Shown piece after piece: positions 6,208-6,705 of a DNA stretch of 6,705 nt (position 1 is its first letter; each line of letters starts with the position of its first letter). Source of the stretch: an uncultured Parabacteroides sp. (GTDB lineage Bacteria > Bacteroidota > Bacteroidia > Bacteroidales > Tannerellaceae); assembly GCA_900770835.1 (NCBI GenBank), contig CAAGLQ010000235.1, positions 1 through 6,705 on the forward strand, in the 5' to 3' direction. A program made the position numbers and the translations under genes. The notes under the pieces were generated by a model. That model saw only the letters and a program-made list of their open reading frames with translations, did no database searches and was not told the DNA's origin.

Positions 6208-6253
6208 GGCGCAAAGAGTTTGGCGAATTAGAAATAATGCCTATCTTTGCGCC
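6208..6253. repeat. 10-bp inverted repeat framing the tRNA-His promoter
   Basis: GGCGCAAAGA (6208-6217) and its perfect reverse complement TCTTTGCGCC (6244-6253) are 26 nt apart. The right arm overlaps the -7 element, and the -33 element lies just inside the left arm. It could be an operator, a weak hairpin at the end of the folD transcript, or coincidence. Confidence 0.6.
6220..6249 (+). promoter_or_regulatory. Bacteroidetes-type promoter for the tRNA-His pair
   Basis: TTG (6220-6222, within TTTG) is followed after 19 nt by TATCTTTG (6242-6249), an exact TAnnTTTG match with the same spacing as the tRNA-Phe promoter. Transcription would begin a few bases later and read both tRNA-His genes. 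Confidence 0.85.
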
Positions 6254-6289
6254 GTCTTAAACGAGATTGGTTCGCCTAAGGCATTAAAT

Positions 6290-6364
6290 GGTGAATGTAG
6301 CTCAGTTGGTTAGAGCATTGGATTGTGGTTCCAAGGGTCGTGGGTTCGAGTCCCATCTTTCACC
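6290..6364 (+). tRNA. tRNA-His (anticodon GTG), copy 1
   Basis: The cloverleaf has acceptor GTGAATG (6291-6297) paired with CTTTCAC (6357-6363), D-arm GCTC/GAGC, anticodon stem TTGGA/TCCAA (6318-6322 with 6330-6334), anticodon GTG (6325-6327) and T-loop TTCGAGT (6345-6351). A G at 6290 opposite C at 6364 supplies the extra G-1:C73 pair that marks tRNA-His. The acceptor stem contains one T-T opposition (6296 with 6358). The bases after the discriminator read CCA (6365-6367), which may be encoded or fortuitous. Confidence 0.95.
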
Positions 6365-6429
6365 CCACATAGAGAGAAAGTGTATTTTTCGGATCTGGAT
6401 TTCTGTGAGGAAATAAAGATTATTTAAAT

Positions 6430-6504
6430 GGTGAATGTAGCTCAGTTGGTTAGAGCATTGGATTGTGGTTCCAAGGGTCGTGGGTTCGAGTCCCATCTTT
6501 CACC
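6430..6504 (+). tRNA. tRNA-His (anticodon GTG), copy 2
   Basis: Identical in sequence to the copy 140 bp upstream, including the G-1 base, the acceptor T-T opposition and the anticodon GTG (6465-6467). The bases after the discriminator are CCT, so CCA is not encoded here. No separate promoter is obvious in the 65-nt spacer, so it is probably processed from the same precursor as copy 1. Confidence 0.95.
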
Positions 6505-6515
6505 CCTTCTTTTTG

Positions 6516-6549
6516 AAAGGCTGGTCATTTATTAATGACCGGCCTTTTT
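6516..6549 (+). terminator. Intrinsic terminator after the tRNA-His pair
   Basis: A 13-bp stem (6516-6528 with 6535-6547, one G-U pair) with a 6-nt loop contains the GC-rich core GGCTGGTC/GACCGGCC. Its right arm runs into TTTTT (6545-6549). It lies 12 nt after the second tRNA-His and may also serve the gene converging from the right. Confidence 0.9.
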
Positions 6550-6619
6550 CTTTGCAGAAGAGGCCCATTTTTATAATAGGAATGAACTTTGTATAGCAAC
6601 ATTGTATTAGATATCCAAT

Positions 6620-6705
6620 TTACAATCCGATCTCCTTTAAAATGATTGCTGTCGCTCCACCGTGACTCTGTACGAAGTGGCCGGCTGCCTGGCTGGATTG
6701 TTGCA
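6620..6705 (-). CDS. waaA: Probable 3-deoxy-D-manno-octulosonic acid (Kdo) transferase, C-terminal end only
   Basis: The last 27 codons and stop of a minus-strand gene whose remainder lies beyond the right edge. The peptide includes AAGHFVQSHGGATAIILKEI. The pattern of a small-residue helix, (G)xxVxxxxGAT, then a hydrophobic helix, resembles the C-terminal end of WaaA/KdtA, where a GA(T/V/L) segment near the terminus is common. WaaA adds Kdo to lipid IVA at the inner membrane, the step after LpxK. The fragment is short, so the assignment is tentative; another GT-B glycosyltransferase with a similar tail is possible. Confidence 0.5.
   Translation of the reverse strand, partial: QQSSQAAGHFVQSHGGATAIILKEIGL

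Larger units (their letters stand above)
6284..6506. repeat. 83-bp direct repeat (6284-6366 and 6424-6506) carrying the tRNA-His genes
   Basis: The two tRNA-His copies and the 6 bases (TTAAAT) before G-1 are identical over 83 bp with a period of 140 bp. The spacer shows no similarity to the leader of the first copy, so the duplication unit is limited to the tRNA and its immediate flanks. Confidence 0.9.

Noticed and set aside
6302..6496. Minus-strand 64-codon frame containing GERWDSNPRPLEPQSNALT
   Set aside because: It is antisense to the two tRNA-His genes; this peptide pattern is a well-known false protein from tRNA complements, and it repeats because the tRNA is duplicated.

Overview
The window looks like a chromosomal segment from a Bacteroidales bacterium (Bacteroides/Parabacteroides-like; the genus is inferred). 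Reasons: promoters match the Bacteroidetes TTG...TAnnTTTG pattern (tRNA-Phe and tRNA-His), most genes have weak or no Shine-Dalgarno sequence, and the proteins read as Bacteroidetes versions of LpxK, ThiL, Ffh and FolD.

Layout, left to right: the 3' end of lpxK (lipid A 4'-kinase) is followed after 4 nt by complete thiL (thiamine-monophosphate kinase). Next come a tRNA-Phe gene with its own promoter and a strong hairpin terminator. A roughly 2.3-kb accessory block follows. It holds a 21-bp palindromic element, a small ORF without a good start that resembles a small DNA-binding protein, an array of five degenerate 22-bp palindromic units, and a convergent minus-strand AAA/DUF4143-type ATPase gene. 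Housekeeping genes resume with ffh (SRP54) and folD, 30 nt apart and probably co-transcribed. Two identical tRNA-His genes in tandem follow, with a promoter in front and an intrinsic terminator behind. The right edge holds the last 27 codons of a minus-strand gene, probably waaA/kdtA (Kdo transferase).

The core genes serve unrelated central functions: lipid A synthesis, thiamine cofactor synthesis, co-translational protein targeting, one-carbon folate metabolism and translation. The unusual part lies between the tRNA-Phe terminator and ffh. There, five TTGCAT motifs recur exactly every 22 bp (2018, 2040, 2062, 2084, 2106) in the gap between two convergent genes. Most units carry an inverted ATGCAA-like half, and two units are perfect 8-2-8 palindromes. 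Because 22 is not a multiple of 3 and the array is intergenic, it is best explained as a DNA or RNA structural or protein-binding element. It is the best candidate here for something undescribed, possibly paired with the small ORF next to it.
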